Shown: positions 36,527 through 45,396 of the stretch, piece by piece
How positions within the stretch are numbered: position 1 is the stretch's first letter
Layout: the number at the start of each line of letters is the position of its first letter
DNA from: Microtetraspora sp. NBRC 16547
GTDB taxonomy: Bacteria; Actinomycetota; Actinomycetes; Streptosporangiales; Streptosporangiaceae
Direction: 5' to 3'
NCBI RefSeq assembly: GCF_030268965.1
Contig: NZ_BSSE01000015.1
Coordinates: 124,001 to 188,000 of the forward strand
DNA length: 64,000 bases
Position numbers and translations under genes: made by a program
The notes under the pieces: model-generated
The model's input: only the letters and a program-made list of their open reading frames with translations
Databases searched by the model: none
What the model was told of the DNA's origin: nothing

Positions 36527-36540
36527 CAGCACGCTCCACC

Positions 36541-36570
36541 GGAGATCATCGGCCGTCGCCGATGATCTCC
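36541..36570. terminator. Bidirectional terminator between convergent genes
   Basis: A perfect 13-bp stem (GGAGATCATCGGC and its complement) with a CGTC loop, 14 bp after the dioxygenase stop and before the convergent MFS gene. Three near-copies of CCGTGCTCAA follow at about 36580-36606. Confidence 0.8.
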
Positions 36571-36596
36571 CGCGCTCGTGCCGTGCTCAACCGTGC

Positions 36597-37784
36597 TCAA
36601 CCGTGCTCGACGGCCGGTACGGGACGCCCGGCGAGGCCGCCGAACAGGAGCTGGACGCCGCACGCGGCGAGGCCCGCGAGCAGCGGCACCGTCCAGTTCC
36701 CGGAAAGCTGGTGCAGCAGACCGAAGAGAAGCGGGCCGATCGCCGCCAGCACGTAGCCGCTGGACTGCGCGATCGCGGACAGCGCCGTCACCGAGGCGGG
36801 ATCCGGAGCCCGCAACGCGATGATCAGCAGGGCCAGCGCGATGGAGGCGCCCTGGCCCAGGCCAAGGATGATCATCCACAGCCAGGGAAGCGTCGTGGGC
36901 GCCAGCAGCACCCCGATATACCCGGCGATGGTGAGAACCGTCGCCCCCACCACGTGCGGCACCTGCGAGCGCGCGTTCCCGGCGTGCAGGGGCACCGTCA
37001 GCGTCGCCGCGATCTGGGCCACGTTCGTCAGGCTGAGCAGGTAACCGGCCTGGTCCGCCGGAAGCCCCGCGTCCCGGAAGATCGTGGGCAGCCACGCCAG
37101 CACAACGTAGAACGTCAGCGACTGCAGGCCCATGAACGCCATGACGAACCAGGTCATCCGGCTGCGCAGCAAGGTCAGGTACGGCCGGTGCCCCGTCGTG
37201 CCGTTCGGGAGCTGCGGTCGGCTGAGCGCCTGTGGCGCCCAGATCACGGCCGCGGCGACCGCGAGCACGGCCGCCGATCCGGCCGCGGCCCGCCAGCCGA
37301 ACTCGCGCGCCAGTGGGACCATCGCCGCCGACGCCCCGGCCGCCCCGGCGACCAGGCACGACACGTAGACGCCGGTGTACGCCCCGACCCGTGACGGGAA
37401 GTGCTGCTTGACGATCGCCGGCATGGCGACATTCATGATCGCGATGGCCGCGCCGGCGAGGGCGGCTCCGCCGTAGAGGGCCACGAGGCCGTCCATGCTG
37501 CGCACGGCGACGCCGACGGCGAGGATCAGCAGGCCGACGAGAAGCGTGCGGTCAAGCCCGATCCGGCCGGCGAGCACGGGGGCCAGCGGCGCGAGCAGGC
37601 CGAGGCAGGCCACCATGACGGTGGTGATGGCGCCGCCCGCCGCCGTGTTCAGCCCGAGATCTCGCATGATGTCGCTGAGCAGCGGTGACACGCCGGCGAG
37701 CGCGGGCCGGAGGTTCAGCGCCGCGAGGACGAACCCCACGATCAGCAGCACCCGACCCGACTTGCCAAGATTTCCCCGATTCAC
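36597..37784 (-). CDS. MFS transporter of the CynX/NimT family
   Basis: 395 residues with 12 predicted membrane helices and the family start VLAALNLRPALAGVSPLL, seen in CynX/NimT-type permeases (cyanate, 2-nitroimidazole). The substrate cannot be predicted. It is divergent from the second lacI gene with about 160 bp between starts, but the operator there sits closer to lacI, so co-regulation is uncertain. Confidence 0.88.
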   Translation of the reverse strand: MNRGNLGKSGRVLLIVGFVLAALNLRPALAGVSPLLSDIMRDLGLNTAAGGAITTVMVACLGLLAPLAPVLAGRIGLDRTLLVGLLILAVGVAVRSMDGLVALYGGAALAGAAIAIMNVAMPAIVKQHFPSRVGAYTGVYVSCLVAGAAGASAAMVPLAREFGWRAAAGSAAVLAVAAAVIWAPQALSRPQLPNGTTGHRPYLTLLRSRMTWFVMAFMGLQSLTFYVVLAWLPTIFRDAGLPADQAGYLLSLTNVAQIAATLTVPLHAGNARSQVPHVVGATVLTIAGYIGVLLAPTTLPWLWMIILGLGQGASIALALLIIALRAPDPASVTALSAIAQSSGYVLAAIGPLLFGLLHQLSGNWTVPLLAGLAACGVQLLFGGLAGRPVPAVEHG

Positions 37785-37904
37785 GGCGAAATGGTACAGA
37801 ACGGGCGGCCGCTTGGGGCAGCGGCCCCGGCGGGTGATCGGAAGCGATCACGCCGACCGAGGGCGACTCGATCGGCGCGTCCTTCCGAGGGCGTATACCC
37901 GATT

Positions 37905-37918
37905 TGACAACGTTGTCA
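37905..37918. promoter_or_regulatory. LacI-type operator TGACAACGTTGTCA upstream of the second lacI gene
   Basis: A perfect 14-bp palindrome 30 bp before the GTG start. It overlaps a TTGACA that could be the -35 box. An identical palindrome precedes the binding-protein gene at 42333, so both are likely targets of the regulator. Confidence 0.82.
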
Positions 37919-37948
37919 TATGTCGTGAAATGCGCGATGATCCGGGAT

Positions 37949-39007
37949 GTGGCAGAGACGAGACGCGGTCGCCCGACCATGAACGACGTGGCGGCCGTCG
38001 CAGGGGTCGCGCTCAAGACCGTGTCGAGGGTCGTCAACAACGAGCCCGGCGTGAACGCCTCCACAGCCGAACGCGTCCACGCCGCCATCGAGAGCCTCGG
38101 CTATCGCCGCAACGACGGCGCCAGGACGCTCCGCCGGGGCCGTACGGCCAGCATCGGCCTGGTGATCGAAGACGTCGCCGACCCGTTCTACTCCGGCCTC
38201 AGCCGGGCGGTCGAGGACATCGCCCTGGACGAGGGCTGTCTCGTCTTCACCGGATCCTCCGGCGAGGACCCCTCGCGTGAGCGCGAACTCGTGCTCGCCT
38301 TCTGCGCGCGCCGCGTCGACGGGCTGATCATCGTGCCCGCCGGGACCGACCACGATTACCTCACGCCCGAGATCGACGCCGGGATCGCGGCCGTGTTCGC
38401 CGACCGGCCGCCCGGCGCGGGCCCCGACGCGGACACGGTCGTCTGCGACAACGCGGGCGGCGCCCGCGCCGGCACCGAGCACCTGCTCGCCCACGGGCAC
38501 CGCCGCGTCGCCTTCCTCGCCGACTCGCCGTCGATCTTCACGGCGACGGAGCGCCTGCGCGGCTACCGGGAGGCCCTCGCCTCGGCCGGCCTGCCGTACG
38601 ACGAGGAGCTGGTCGCCATGGGACCGCCCGACCGGGCCCGGGCGCTGGCCGACCTGGACCGCCTGTTCCGGCTCGCCGATCCCCCGACCGCGCTGTTCAC
38701 CGGGAACGGCCAGACAACCGTCGCCACCCTGCGCGCCCTCGCCGCCGCCACCGCTCCGGTCCTCCGCGCCGTCCCTGGCGGCCCCGCCGATCGCCACGCG
38801 CCGCCGGTCGCGATCGTCGGGTTCGACGACTTCCAGCTGGCCGACCTGCTCGGGATCACGGTGGTCGCGCAGGACCCGGCCCGGCTGGGCCGTACGGCGG
38901 CGGAGCTGCTCTTCCGGCGCCTGTCCGGCGAGAACGGCCCGCCGCAGCGGCTGGAGCTGCCCACCCGCCTCCTCGTACGCGGCTCGGGTGAGCTGCCCCC
39001 CGCCTGA
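37949..39007 (+). CDS. LacI-family regulator of the second sugar ABC locus
   Basis: About 352 residues. HTH at the N-terminus (TMNDVAAVAGVALKTVSRVV), hinge (YRRNDGARTLRRGRT) and sugar-sensing domain (ADPFYSGLSRAVEDIA, VAIVGFDDFQLADLL). The helix-turn-helix differs from the first LacI (ALKT instead of SRAT), which fits the different operator. The start is taken at GTG 37949, close to the conserved domain; ATG 37937 is possible. It is convergent with the ABC genes, and the operators suggest it controls itself and them. The inducer is unknown. Confidence 0.9.
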   Translation: MAETRRGRPTMNDVAAVAGVALKTVSRVVNNEPGVNASTAERVHAAIESLGYRRNDGARTLRRGRTASIGLVIEDVADPFYSGLSRAVEDIALDEGCLVFTGSSGEDPSRERELVLAFCARRVDGLIIVPAGTDHDYLTPEIDAGIAAVFADRPPGAGPDADTVVCDNAGGARAGTEHLLAHGHRRVAFLADSPSIFTATERLRGYREALASAGLPYDEELVAMGPPDRARALADLDRLFRLADPPTALFTGNGQTTVATLRALAAATAPVLRAVPGGPADRHAPPVAIVGFDDFQLADLLGITVVAQDPARLGRTAAELLFRRLSGENGPPQRLELPTRLLVRGSGELPPA

Positions 39008-39020
39008 TCGGGCCGTACGG

Positions 39021-39097
39021 CCCACTCGTCGGGCCACTCGGAGGCACTCGGGGGCACTCGGGGGCACTCTTGCCACTCGGGGCACTCGGGCCACTCG
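39021..39097. repeat. Degenerate 10-bp repeats after the second lacI gene
   Basis: Units of the form GGGGCACTCG occur four times in a row at 39031-39070 with small changes, flanked by further CCACTCG and GGCACTCGG copies. They fill the gap between the convergent lacI and permease stop codons. Confidence 0.75.
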
Positions 39098-39134
39098 TAC
39101 GGACCGCCTGCGGCCTGCACGGTGGCCCGCGAGG

Positions 39135-40025
39135 TCAGCCCTTCAGGGCTCCGGCCATGAGGCCGCGCATGAAGAACCGGCCCAGCAGGACGTACACGAC
39201 CATGGTGGGGATGGACGCCAGGATCGCGGCGGCCATCTGCTGGCTGTACGGCACGGTCTGGGCGCCGGCGATGTTGTTGAGCATCACCGTGGTCGGCCAC
39301 GAGCTCGGCGCGGTGAGGAAGACGGCGAACAGGAAGTCGTTCCACATCGACGTGAACTGCCAGATGATCACGACCGCGAACGCCGGGCCGGAGACCGGCA
39401 GCATGATCGACCAGAACGTGCGCAGCATGCCCGCGCCGTCCACTCTCGACGCCTCGATGAGCTCGTCCGGGATCGTCACGTAGTAGTTCCGGAAGATCAG
39501 CGTGCAGATCGGGATGCCGTACACGACGTGGGCGAGGGTCAGCCCCGGGATCCCGCCGTAGAGGTCGATGTTCAGGGCTTCGCCGAGGTTCACCATGAGC
39601 TGGACCAGCGGGATCATCACCCCCTGGTACGGGATGAACATCCCGAACAGGAACAGGGTGAACACCACGTCGGCCCCGGGGAAGCGCCACTTGGACAACA
39701 CGTACCCGTTCATCGAGCCGAGCACGGCGGAGATCAGCGATCCCGGCACGGCCAGCAGGACGCTGTTGACGATGCCGGGTTCGAGCTTCTCCCAGGCCAC
39801 GGTCCACGCCTCGGCCGTCCAGACCTTCGGCAGGTTCCAGGCCTGGCCGGGGTCGGCCTCCGACAGCGGCTTGAAGCTGGTCACCAGCAGCACGTAGACC
39901 GGGATCAGGAACACCACGACGAAGATCAGCAGCAGCGCGAGCCGCGCCCACCGGGCGACGACGGCCCGCTGCCTGGCCCGATCCGCCGGGGCCGCGTGCC
40001 GTACGGCCTCCTGCGCCACGCTCAT
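39135..40025 (-). CDS. Sugar ABC transporter permease (MalG-type), second locus
   Basis: 296 residues with six membrane helices and the EAA loop EASRVDGAGMLRTFWSIML (near residue 205). The ATG at 40025 (MSVAQEAVRH) overlaps the upstream permease by 4 bp. It pairs with that permease to form the channel. No ATPase gene is in this locus either, so a shared MsiK-type ATPase is expected. Substrate unknown. Confidence 0.9.
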   Translation of the reverse strand: MSVAQEAVRHAAPADRARQRAVVARWARLALLLIFVVVFLIPVYVLLVTSFKPLSEADPGQAWNLPKVWTAEAWTVAWEKLEPGIVNSVLLAVPGSLISAVLGSMNGYVLSKWRFPGADVVFTLFLFGMFIPYQGVMIPLVQLMVNLGEALNIDLYGGIPGLTLAHVVYGIPICTLIFRNYYVTIPDELIEASRVDGAGMLRTFWSIMLPVSGPAFAVVIIWQFTSMWNDFLFAVFLTAPSSWPTTVMLNNIAGAQTVPYSQQMAAAILASIPTMVVYVLLGRFFMRGLMAGALKG

Positions 40026-40918
40026 GACCGCTTCCCCTTGCGCGCGTTCCACACCAGATACGGGATGACGAAGACCGCGACGGAGAGCACGATGTACGAC
40101 GCGATCGTGGCCCCCTTGGCCGGGTCGTGCGAGTCGAAGACGGCCGTCCACATGAAGATGGCCGGCACGTCGGTGATGATCTGCTTGCCGGACACCGCCA
40201 CGATCAGGTCGAAGACCTTCAGCGAGATGTGCCCGAGGATGATCAGTGCGGACAGGGTCACCGGGCGCAGCATCGGCAGCACGATGTACCGGTAGACCTG
40301 CCACTCCCCACATCCGTCGACCCGGGCGGCCTCGCGCAGGTCGTCGGGTACGCCACGGAAGCCCGCGAGGAACAACGCCATGACATATCCGGACATCTGC
40401 CAGATCGCGGGGATCGCCATCGCGGCCATCCCCCAGTCCGGGTCGCGGAACCACTGCCATTGCAGGACGTCCAGCCCCAGATAGTGGAACAGGCTGTTCA
40501 GGCCGACCGCGCGCTCCCCCGTGCCGCTGTTCATCAGCCACCGCCAGACCACGCCGGTGGCGATGAAGGAGACGGCCATGGGGAACAGGTAGATCGCCCG
40601 GAACCCGCTCTCGCCGCGGACCCCCTTCTCCATCAGGAAGGCCAGGAACCAGCCGAGGACGAGCGCCCCGCCGACGAAGACGACCGTGAAGACGATCGCG
40701 TGCCGGACCGAGATGCCCCAGCGTTCCTGGTCCCAGAGGCCGGTGAAGTTCTCCAGGCCGACGAAGCTCCCCTGGGAGATCTCGTCGTGCCGGTCGGTCA
40801 TCGCGACCGTGAAGTTCCATCCGAGCAGGCCGTACACGAAGACCGCGACGGCGACGATCGACGGCGTTACCAGGAGCAGTCCGGGCAGCCACCTGCGTAC
40901 CCGCGTCACTTGTCGCAC
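40022..40918 (-). CDS. Sugar ABC transporter permease (MalF-type), second locus
   Basis: 298 residues with six membrane helices and the EAA loop REAARVDGCGEWQVYRYIVL (near residue 200). It follows the binding-protein gene after a 78-bp gap holding a hairpin, and overlaps the next permease gene by 4 bp. Confidence 0.9.
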   Translation of the reverse strand: MRQVTRVRRWLPGLLLVTPSIVAVAVFVYGLLGWNFTVAMTDRHDEISQGSFVGLENFTGLWDQERWGISVRHAIVFTVVFVGGALVLGWFLAFLMEKGVRGESGFRAIYLFPMAVSFIATGVVWRWLMNSGTGERAVGLNSLFHYLGLDVLQWQWFRDPDWGMAAMAIPAIWQMSGYVMALFLAGFRGVPDDLREAARVDGCGEWQVYRYIVLPMLRPVTLSALIILGHISLKVFDLIVAVSGKQIITDVPAIFMWTAVFDSHDPAKGATIASYIVLSVAVFVIPYLVWNARKGKRS

Positions 40919-40931
40919 CTCTCAACGTCGT

Positions 40932-40984
40932 GTACGGCCCACGCCGGCCGGCCCGAGGTGCGGCCGGCACGGCGTGAGCCGTAC
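40932..40984 (-). other. Intercistronic hairpin after the second binding-protein gene
   Basis: An interrupted inverted repeat: GTACGGC at 40932-40938 pairs with GCCGTAC at 40978-40984, and the inner CACGCCG pairs with CGGCGTG. It is in the same place as the hairpin in the first locus and probably protects the binding-protein message. Confidence 0.6.
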
Positions 40985-40996
40985 AAGGGGGTCAAC

Positions 40997-42283
40997 TCAC
41001 TGACCGCTGTTCTTGGCGGCGGCGATCAGCGCCTGCTGGAACTTGGCCACGTCCTGGTCCTGCTGGAAGAGGCCGACCGCGTCGTTGATCTCGGTGCGCC
41101 AGGCATCGTTCGCGACGACACCGTGCTGGATGGAGCCGGCCAGCTTGTCACTCGACCACTGCTCCAGGTCCCAGGCGAGGTAGTCCTGGTAGAGCGACTT
41201 GTCGGCGTCCTTGCGCGCCGGGATGGAGCCCTTCTTGGGGTTGAAGGCGTCCTGGCCCTCCTTGCTGGCGGCGACCTTCAGCCAGGCCACCGCGCCGTCC
41301 TTGTTGGGGGCGCCCTTGGGCAGGGTGAAGCTGTCCGACAGCCACATGAACGTGCCGTCCGTGCCGGGGGACGCGGCCCAGTCGAAGTCGGTCTTGGACG
41401 TCTTGCCGAGGCCGCCGGGCGCGGGGTTGTGGAAGTAGCCGTAGGCCCAGTCGCCCATGATGTTGAACGCGGCCTCGCCGTCGGCGACCTGCTTGGCCGC
41501 GGGCTGCCAGTCCTCCTGCGGCGTCCCGGCGTACGACAGGATGGTCTTGAAGTTCTCCAGCGCCTTCGTCACGTTCGCGCCGGACCAGTCGGCGTTCGCC
41601 GTCCAGAGCTGGTTGTACGCGTCGGTGCCGAGCGAGCCGAGCAGGACGCTCTCCAGAAGGTGGACGGCGGTCCACTGCGAGCCGATCGAGAGCGGGATCT
41701 TCCCGGTCTCCTTCACCTTGCCGAGGTCGGCGATGAACTCCTCGATCGTCTTGGGCGCCTCGGAGATCCCGGCGTCCTTCAGGACCGACGGGTTGAACCA
41801 GAGGACGTTGGACCGGTGGATGTTCACCGGCACCGAGTAGACCTGGCCCTGGACCGAGATCTGGTCGATCAGCTCCTGGGGCAGGACGTCCTTCAGCTTG
41901 AGCTCGTCATAGAGGAAGTTCAGCGGCTCCAGCTTGCCCGCCTTGATGTATCCCTGCAGCTCGGCGCCGGCGTGCCCCTGGAAGGTGTCCGGGGGCTGGT
42001 TGGCCTGGAGCTTGCTGGCCAGCAGCGCCCGGGCCTGGTCACCGGAGCCGCCCGCCACGGCCGCGTCATAGAACGTGAAGCCGGGATTGCCCTTCTCGAA
42101 GATCTCCCGCATGGCCTTCAGCCCGTCGGCCTCGCCGGGGCCCGTCCACCAGGAGAAGACCTCCACCTTCTTCTGCTCGGACTGCCCGCCTCCAGCCGCC
42201 TTGTCGCCGCTTCCTCCGCAGGCCGTGAGGGTGAGCAGACCGGCCACCGAGACCGCCACGGCCGCCAACCACCGTCGTCTCAT
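40997..42283 (-). CDS. Sugar-binding lipoprotein of ABC importer, second locus
   Basis: 428 residues with a lipoprotein signal ending LTLTAC, a GGSGDKAAGGGQ linker and a family 1 solute-binding fold (VEVFSWWTGPGEADGLKAM, QPPDTFQGHAGAELQGYI). The WWTGPGE segment is typical of actinomycete sugar-binding proteins of this group. It has a GAAGGG ribosome site. The operator at 42333 lies about 50 bp upstream. The sugar is unknown. Confidence 0.92.
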   Translation of the reverse strand: MRRRWLAAVAVSVAGLLTLTACGGSGDKAAGGGQSEQKKVEVFSWWTGPGEADGLKAMREIFEKGNPGFTFYDAAVAGGSGDQARALLASKLQANQPPDTFQGHAGAELQGYIKAGKLEPLNFLYDELKLKDVLPQELIDQISVQGQVYSVPVNIHRSNVLWFNPSVLKDAGISEAPKTIEEFIADLGKVKETGKIPLSIGSQWTAVHLLESVLLGSLGTDAYNQLWTANADWSGANVTKALENFKTILSYAGTPQEDWQPAAKQVADGEAAFNIMGDWAYGYFHNPAPGGLGKTSKTDFDWAASPGTDGTFMWLSDSFTLPKGAPNKDGAVAWLKVAASKEGQDAFNPKKGSIPARKDADKSLYQDYLAWDLEQWSSDKLAGSIQHGVVANDAWRTEINDAVGLFQQDQDVAKFQQALIAAAKNSGQ

Positions 42284-42330
42284 CGCACATCCCTTCGGGG
42301 TGTGGTCGTCGAAAATCCTTACCCCCGAGC

Positions 42331-42348
42331 GCTGACAACGTTGTCAGC
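42331..42348. promoter_or_regulatory. Operator upstream of the second binding-protein gene
   Basis: GCTGACAACGTTGTCAGC, an 18-bp perfect palindrome whose inner 14 bases are identical to the operator before lacI at 37905. It lies about 50 bp before the ATG at 42283, in the promoter region. Confidence 0.82.
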
Positions 42349-42460
42349 AAGAACCTTTATCAACCCATCTCGCACCATCGGGCGTCAAGGGATGCGCGGC
42401 TACGCCCGGATAACGTCTCCGCATACCATCGACCCGCCGCGACCTCCCGTTACCACCCCC

Positions 42461-42514
42461 TTCACCACCACCCGGCCCCTTCACCACCACCCGGGTCGCT
42501 TCACCACCACCCGG
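42461..42514. repeat. Three spaced copies of TTCACCACCACCCGG
   Basis: Copies begin at 42461, 42480 and 42500, a period of 19-20 bp. They lie in the ~315-bp gap between the second binding-protein operator and the ABC exporter gene. The gap has no gene. Confidence 0.8.
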
Positions 42515-42664
42515 GCGTCGCCGTACGCGCTGGACCGGCTTGCGTACCACCCGCCGGGCGTCGCGATACCAGCGCGCGGGAGGGATTCGCCTGTCTCCGG
42601 AGTCGTCTACCTGGAGACCCGCCGCCGATGGCGAAATGTCAGTGACCGTCGTCACACTGCTGCC

Positions 42665-44665
42665 ATGACTGTCACATCGCGGGGGGCGGGTGCAGGGGCG
42701 GGCCCGGAGACAGGCCCCACATCAGGACCGGAGTCACCGGAAACAGCGAAAGGCCAGGCAGGCGGGCAGGCGCCGCCAGACGATCAGCCGGACGACCTGA
42801 CGGACGATCTGCCGGATTTCTCCGGCTTCACCACCAACATGTGGCACACGCACGACGACACGATGAGGAACATCGGCTTCTTCACCATCGCGCGCCGCCT
42901 GCCCGCTCTGATCATGCAGGCCGTACGGATGGCCTGGGAGGCCAGCCGCCGCGACACGGTGGCCACGATCGGGCTCAGCCTGCTCGCCGGCGTCTTCACC
43001 GCGTTCGGGCTGCTGGCGACCACGGGCGTGCTGCAGGCGCTGCTGGCCGCCGGGCCGACGCCCGAGCGGGTGCGCGCGGCGCTGCCCGCGCTGCTCGCGG
43101 TCGGCGCGGCGGCGAGCGTGCGCGCCACGCTGCAGGCCGGCGCCAACTGGGCGCAAAACCGGCTCGAACCCCAGGTCAGCCGCATTGCCGAGAAACGGCT
43201 CTATGGCGTGACCAGCGACGTCGAGCTGATCCGCTTCGACGACTCCGACTTCCACGACACCCTCCAGCGGGCCCGGACGCGCGGCGTCGAGTCGTCGGAC
43301 GCGGTGGTCGGGTCGGCGATCGACGTGCTGGCCGCCGCGATCGGCCTCGGTGCGGCCGCCGGCGTGCTCGGCGTCCTCCATCCGGTGCTGCTGCCGCTGC
43401 TCGTCGTCGCCGTCCTGCCGGACGCGTGGTCCACGGTGCGCGCCGCCCGCATGCGGTACACCACGATGCTGTCGCTCATCCCGACGTACCGCCGCAAGTG
43501 GATCATCAGCGAGCTGCTCGCCATGCGATCGACGGCGGCGGAGGTGCGCTCCTTCACCATGCGGGGGTTCCTGCTCCGGGTCTACGACCGGGTGGCCCGC
43601 ACCCAGCAGGCGGCCCTCATCGCGCTGGCCCGGCGGCAGACGTTCGCCCGGCTCATCGGGGAGGCCCTGGGCGGCCTCGGGACCGCGCTCGTCTACATCG
43701 CGCTCGGGCTGCTGCTCGCGCTCGGCGCGGTCCCCCTCGCCGTGGCCGGCACCGCCGTGCTGGCGATCCGCTCGGGACAATCCTCCCTGTCCAACCTGCT
43801 GTACGCCGTGAACCGCCTCTACGAGAACGGGCTCTACTTCACCGACTTCGTCGACTTCTGCGCGAGCGCGGAGACGGAGGGAGCGCCCGAGCGGCGCGAC
43901 CTGCCGCCTGAGACGTTCGAACAGATCACCGCCGAAGACGTCATGTTCAGCTATCCGGGGGCCGAGACCCCGGCCCTGCGCGGCGTGTCGATCCGGCTCG
44001 ACCGGGGCGAGGTCGTCGCGCTCGTCGGTGAGAACGGCTCCGGCAAAACCACCCTCTCGCGGATCCTCGCCGGCCTGTACGCCCCGGACGGCGGCCGGGT
44101 CCTGTGGGACGCCACGGACCTGCGCGACGTGGACCCGCACCTGCTGCGCGAGCGGATCGCCGTGATCGCCCAGGACCACAGCCACTGGCCGCTGAGCGCG
44201 CGACACAACATCACGATGGGCACCGAGAAGGGCGAGGACGCGCTGCGCCGGGCGGCCGAGGTCGCCGGCGCAGACGAGGTCGTCGCCGGCCTGCCGCACG
44301 GCTACCGCACACTCCTCGACAAGCGGTTCAAGGAGGGCCACGAGCTGTCGGGCGGCCAGTGGCAGCGGATCGCCGTCGCGCGCGGCTTCCACCGGGACGC
44401 GCCGCTGTTGATCTGCGACGAGCCCACCGCCGCGCTCGACGCCCGGGCCGAGCACGCGCTCTTCGACCGGATCAGACGGCACTCCAACGGGCGCACGGTG
44501 CTGCTGATCACCCACCGGCTGGCCAGCGTCCGCTACGCCGACCGGATCTACGTGCTCGACCGCGGAAAGGTGGCCGAGCACGGCACGCACGACGAGCTCA
44601 TGGCCATCTCGGGCATCTACGCCGAGCTGTACAACCTCCAGGCGGAGGCGTACCGCGCCACCTGA
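42665..44665 (+). CDS. ABC exporter half-transporter (membrane plus ATPase domains)
   Basis: 666 residues. A ~55-residue disordered N-terminus is followed by a six-helix membrane domain (about 75-390) and an ATPase domain (about 420-660) with Walker A GENGSGKTT, signature ELSGGQWQR, Walker B LLICDEPTAALD and the switch His in LLITHRL. It is fused as one chain and probably acts as a homodimer. The cargo is unknown; no biosynthetic genes are next to it. The ATG at 42665 is the first start consistent with the domain layout. Its stop is one base from the convergent MerR gene. Confidence 0.9.
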   Translation: MTVTSRGAGAGAGPETGPTSGPESPETAKGQAGGQAPPDDQPDDLTDDLPDFSGFTTNMWHTHDDTMRNIGFFTIARRLPALIMQAVRMAWEASRRDTVATIGLSLLAGVFTAFGLLATTGVLQALLAAGPTPERVRAALPALLAVGAAASVRATLQAGANWAQNRLEPQVSRIAEKRLYGVTSDVELIRFDDSDFHDTLQRARTRGVESSDAVVGSAIDVLAAAIGLGAAAGVLGVLHPVLLPLLVVAVLPDAWSTVRAARMRYTTMLSLIPTYRRKWIISELLAMRSTAAEVRSFTMRGFLLRVYDRVARTQQAALIALARRQTFARLIGEALGGLGTALVYIALGLLLALGAVPLAVAGTAVLAIRSGQSSLSNLLYAVNRLYENGLYFTDFVDFCASAETEGAPERRDLPPETFEQITAEDVMFSYPGAETPALRGVSIRLDRGEVVALVGENGSGKTTLSRILAGLYAPDGGRVLWDATDLRDVDPHLLRERIAVIAQDHSHWPLSARHNITMGTEKGEDALRRAAEVAGADEVVAGLPHGYRTLLDKRFKEGHELSGGQWQRIAVARGFHRDAPLLICDEPTAALDARAEHALFDRIRRHSNGRTVLLITHRLASVRYADRIYVLDRGKVAEHGTHDELMAISGIYAELYNLQAEAYRAT

Positions 44666-44666
44666 C

Positions 44667-45077
44667 TCAGGAGGCCGAGGCTCGCTCGCCCTCGCAGGCG
44701 TAGAGCGCGTCGGGGATGGCCAGTACGTCTCTGTAGTACCGGATCTTGCGCTGGATCGCCCCCTGCTTCTGCCGCAGGGCGGCGATCTGGTTCTCGACCG
44801 CCCGGTCGTGCGCCTCGAGCAGGGCTATCCGGTCGCGGATGGTGTGCGCGCCTTCGCGGGTGAGCTCGGCGAAGCGCAGCATCTCGGCGATCGGCATGCC
44901 GGTGTCCCGTAGGCAGCGGATCATGCCGAGCCAGCCGATGTCGTCGTCGCTGAAGCGGCGCTGCCCCACGGCGTTGCGCTCGATCGGCTCCAGCAGCCCG
45001 ATGCGCTCGTAATAGCGGAGCGTGTCCAGGCTGAACCCGGTCTCCTCGGCGGCCTGTCCCGGTGTGTAGGCGGTCAC
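44667..45077 (-). CDS. MerR-family transcriptional regulator
   Basis: 136 residues from a GTG at 45077. HTH start YTPGQAAEETGFSLDTLRYYE, then the dimerisation coiled coil (about 80-120) and a short C-terminus with a single Cys (ALYACEGE). There is no cluster of metal-binding Cys, so it is not a classical metal sensor. A 20-bp dyad upstream overlaps its own promoter, so autoregulation is likely. Confidence 0.88.
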   Translation of the reverse strand: MTAYTPGQAAEETGFSLDTLRYYERIGLLEPIERNAVGQRRFSDDDIGWLGMIRCLRDTGMPIAEMLRFAELTREGAHTIRDRIALLEAHDRAVENQIAALRQKQGAIQRKIRYYRDVLAIPDALYACEGERASAS

Positions 45078-45092
45078 GCCTCCGATCGTGGC

Positions 45093-45112
45093 ACCTGGAG
45101 CGTGCTCCAGGT
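45093..45112 (-). promoter_or_regulatory. MerR-type operator/promoter dyad
   Basis: ACCTGGAGCACGCTCCAGGT (9-bp arms, 2-base centre) lies right after and partly over a minus-strand TTGACC (45116-45111), the usual placement of MerR sites within promoters. It is 16 bp before the GTG start. The 284 bp from 45113 to 45396 contain no supported gene. Confidence 0.7.
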
Positions 45113-45396
45113 CAAGCCGACCGGACGGGAGTATGTGCGAGAGAAGTCGTTGGAAGGCCAGACTTCGGCCCGCGAGCGCGGCCGCCACGGCGGTCGGCCC
45201 AATGAGTGCAGTTCGCCGGCGATGCTGATCATGCCACCGCCGGCCAGGTCCCGGCTGTCCAGGAGCAGGGGCGTCATGGCGTGCTGGCCGCCGAACGGAT
45301 CGCTGGCGGGGTCGGGCAGGTGCTGGGGGCATGCGAAGTGCCGCCTCTCGATCGGCCCCGACAGGAACGCGGCCCGCCCGCAGAAGGCGGCAACTC

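Noticed and set aside
40127-44665. A 1512-codon open frame on the plus strand
   Set aside because: Its first ~845 codons are antisense to the second ABC-importer genes and have no protein-like character. Only the part from 42665 is a real gene.
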